Shown here in pieces: positions 61,399 through 64,000 of a stretch of DNA of 64,000 nucleotides. The position numbers and the translations under genes are program-made. Below the pieces are notes generated by a model. It was not told where the DNA came from. It saw only the letters and a program-made list of their open reading frames with translations, and ran no database searches. Positions within the stretch are counted from its first letter, which is position 1. Every line of letters begins with the position of its first letter. This DNA is from Rhododendron vialii (Eukaryota; Streptophyta; Magnoliopsida; Ericales; Ericaceae). The stretch is from assembly GCF_030253575.1 (NCBI RefSeq), contig NC_080560.1, positions 43,539,001-43,603,000 of the forward strand, given 5' to 3'.

Positions 61399-63422
61399 GT
61401 ACCCTCTCCCTACTCGTACATCTTATCGAACCCATGAATCTTACTTGTTTTCCTTGTGGTTTTCACGTTTTTGGATCTAAGTTTAGTGGGTATCTCTCAA
61501 TGGGAGATTTTTTTTGGTGGATTTTGTTCTAATCATACCGTACTATGAAGTTGGCACGTTAATCTGTTGTAATTGTAGTTTAATGAGTTGTTTGAAGTTT
61601 TGAACTGGAAGGTTATCCTTCACACTAATTAGATTGAAAACAACTGTAATGGATTGAGTTATGATGTACGGGAAAATAATGTTAGCACTCTATTTCAAAG
61701 ATGGGTTTGTATATCTGTGGAATTTATTATAGCAGTTGAAAACTTGATATGGTCGTTAAGGAAAAAACAGTTTTGGGGGCTGGATAAGGTTAAGCTTTCA
61801 TTGTTTTTCTTGGTGATTGAAATTTTAGTACCCAAGGGTAAAGATATGAAAAATAAAGGTCAATTGACAAAGCTTGAGGAACTGACGCTCAAGCCACAGG
61901 CTTGAACAATTTGTGTACCTAGCTCAAGTAGATTATCTGTTGCAACCCGGGAGGCTAGGCAAAACAACAAGCTCGCAGATAAACAAAGCTCAAAAGGTAG
62001 TAAAACCAAGGATGTTGGCATGAAATAGGAAATAAAGCTCAACCAGTGTCCAAAAAAATGCAGTCCCTTTTTATATATAATTATTTACTTATCAAAAAAA
62101 AAAAAAATGCAGTCACAATCCATCTCTAGTGCCCTTGACAGTGCCTGTATGCCATCTCTAGATAGCACCTCTCTTCAAGGGTCTCATGGCAAACGCAGGC
62201 CAGAAATCAGAGCAGCAATTCTAATTAGAATAAAATATAACCCGGAAGCATCAGGCAACATTATACCATAATGGCCACAAAAAATAGTTCATTGATGATT
62301 AACGTCATCTTCATACAAGCTACCACGGAATTACTTGTCAAAGCCACCAGTAACCTTAACCAAGCTATTGAGGGGTATAAAATTCCAAGTGACACAGTGA
62401 TTTACTGTACTAATGGCAAGGGATACCAAGAGCTTTAAGGCAGTGATTATCATGTTAACTTTTTCCTGTTTGACCTATGCCCACGTAGTTCACCTTTTCC
62501 TGTTTGTTTGATGAGCCTATTCATTCTGAATCTCTGATCAGTTCAATATATCTGAATAGAACAAAAATGAATCCCTTCTTGTTTTCTAGTGTTGTGCGTC
62601 TAACACTCACGCGTATCTCTCCCAATTTGGTTGCCCTGGAGAGCTTGAGTCTATCAAGTTGAATTTTTATATTGTACTGGAATGATAAGTAGTATCTTCT
62701 TAATTTGTTGGTTTTCCCTGTTTTGTGATCTAACAGTCATCAGTATCTCTCATTTGCGTGACTTAGAGAGCTTCAAGTAGCTTCTGAATCAGAGCCTACC
62801 TCCATGGCATTCACATCTTCCTGTTGTTTTATTAGTTTATTCCCCAATTATGGTCGTTACCAACCCAATAGAAGATTGTCATTGCTCTAAATGCTGATGA
62901 AGAGGAGTGATAGTGGCAGCAGCTGCGTTCCTTGTTCCATATGTGGTATTTTGCTAGTTGATGCTCTGAAATTGGGTGGATTCATCTATGTTTCTATAAA
63001 TGTGGATAACAAAACTAGTTTTAGGCATCAAAAACTCGGTGTGCAACACATATATAAGAATAGAAGTGTTTGAGTGGCTGTTTGTGCCATGCATTTTGAC
63101 GACGATAACATTCTTGTTGTGTGCCCGAGAATCTGAAACTGAGAGAATGAGGTGACATGAAGAGGGAGAGACGTGAGAGACAGAGAGCCTATTCCAGAGC
63201 AGTCAGTCTATGAATGGATGTTCATTAAGGCCCTGGCCTCTGTCTTTGTAAGTAATGGTAGTCGGAAATAGGTATCTTGAATCCCTGTCAAATAACGTTA
63301 TTGGAAATGATTCATATAATGTAGCTTATCCATAGTCCATACTTGGGATTTTTTTTTTTTTTCTGTCAGAAGCCTATTGTTGCTGATTCATAGCCTTGTT
63401 GCCTTCTAAAATCCTACAACCA
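61399..63422 (+). other. presumed intron of the HS1-like gene
   Basis: AT-rich sequence without a recognisable exon, apart from the tiny LINE tail at 62066-62100. Short open frames here show no family. The copia element at the window edge lies farther into the same presumed intron. Confidence 0.45.
62066..62100 (+). mobile_element. extremely short LINE 3' end (35 bp)
   Basis: A 14-bp direct repeat, AAAAAAATGCAGTC (62052-62065 and 62101-62114), brackets only CCTTTTTATATATAATTATT, ACTTATC and an A run. TTATTTACTTATCAAAA is the same 3' signature as the LINE relic in UPL6 intron 6. Confidence 0.65.
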
Positions 63423-63598
63423 TGTGAAAACGTGGACACCGAAATTGAGACCCAAAAAGTTAGGGTTTTTCTCTCATTACGTTATACTTATACAAATGTA
63501 AACATTAATTTACACATTAGACCCTTATCTCCTAATCTACTTACATAAGAGATTAAATATAAATTACAACTAATTACTTATAAACCCACAACTTAACA
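63423..63598 (-). mobile_element. 3' LTR of a Ty1/copia element
   Basis: On the minus strand it starts TGTTAAGTTGTGGG directly after a purine tract (TTGAGGGGGAG, 63599-63609), and ends near CGTTTTCACA at 63423. About 176 bp, short for a copia LTR but within range. The second LTR lies beyond the window. Confidence 0.7.
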
Positions 63599-63605
63599 CT
63601 CCCCC

Positions 63606-64000
63606 TCAAGTTGGTGCGAAAATATCAATCAAGCCCAACTTGAACACGATGGGGTGGAAACTCTTGCTACCAAGCCCTTTTGTGAATATGTCAGCCAGTT
63701 GATCTTCAAATTTCACAAAAGGCATACATATCAAACCCGCGCTCAGCTTTTCCTTGATGAAGTGCCTGTCAATCTCTATATGTTTCGTTCTGTCATGTTG
63801 AACAGGATTATGAGCAATGTTGATAGCAGCTTTATTGTCACAGTAGAGTTTCATAGGACCATTATCAGTAATTCCCAAATCACGTAACACGGTTTGGAGC
63901 CACAGGAGCTCACAAACGCCATGAGCCATAGCTCTATACTCAGCTTCTGCACTAGACCTGGCGACCACTGATTGCTTCTTACTTCGCCAAGTAACCAAAT
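63606..64000 (-). CDS. Ty1/copia pol, C-terminal RNase H, partial
   Basis: The minus-strand frame enters from beyond 64000 and stops at 63606. It shows the copia RNase H signatures SSAEAEYRAMAHGVCELLWL, LYCDNKAAINIAHNP, HDRTKHIEIDRHFI and DQLADIFTKGL, and ends about 20 residues later, as usual. No stop or shift occurs in the visible part. It is followed at once by the purine tract and the 3' LTR. Confidence 0.92.
   Translation of the reverse strand, partial: LVTWRSKKQSVVARSSAEAEYRAMAHGVCELLWLQTVLRDLGITDNGPMKLYCDNKAAINIAHNPVQHDRTKHIEIDRHFIKEKLSAGLICMPFVKFEDQLADIFTKGLGSKSFHPIVFKLGLIDIFAPT

Overview
This is nuclear DNA from a flowering plant, most likely a woody eudicot. It is AT-rich, the genes have many GT-AG introns, and the intergenic space is dense with plant transposons (Helitrons, solo LTRs, LINE tails, hAT, Mutator-like, Stowaway and Harbinger MITEs). 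I cannot name the species from sequence alone. Three genes can be reconstructed end to end: a HECT ubiquitin ligase of the UPL6 type (+, 8757-28597, 26 coding exons, 1,035 residues); the nuclear gene for plastid ribosomal protein S1 (-, 34348-29996, 7 exons, 411 residues), convergent with UPL6; and a galactinol synthase (+, 52461-54811, 4 exons, 321 residues). A fourth, the first exon of an HS1-like stress-response A/B-barrel gene, starts at 61253 and runs off into an intron that contains a copia retrotransposon at the window edge.

Layout: 1-2134 is a LINE remnant split by a 1.5 kb solo LTR. 2135-8500 is intergenic with several MITEs. 8757-28597 is UPL6, with a LINE tail in intron 1, a LINE fragment split by a Harbinger-like MITE in intron 6 and a Stowaway element in intron 15. 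29996-34348 is RPS1. 35167-38300 is a direct tandem duplication (about 1.56 kb per unit) of an unrecognised small gene, broken in both copies. 38633-42783 is a Helitron carrying spliced gene fragments. 43442-47797 and 55554-60402 are two copies of another non-autonomous Helitron in the same orientation, one on each side of the galactinol synthase gene. Each was later hit by different insertions. 48851-50524 holds a Mutator-like element and an hAT-like MITE side by side.

The most interesting part is the Helitron complex. Copy 1 sits exactly inside an RNase H reading frame, which becomes readable again when the element is mentally removed between A and T. Both copies carry a long array of about 20-bp repeats whose orientation flips at the same point. 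A separate Helitron carries exon-like pieces with splice sites and matching phase. The three host genes do not form a pathway: UPL6 acts in ubiquitination, RPS1 in plastid translation, and galactinol synthase in raffinose-family sugar synthesis.
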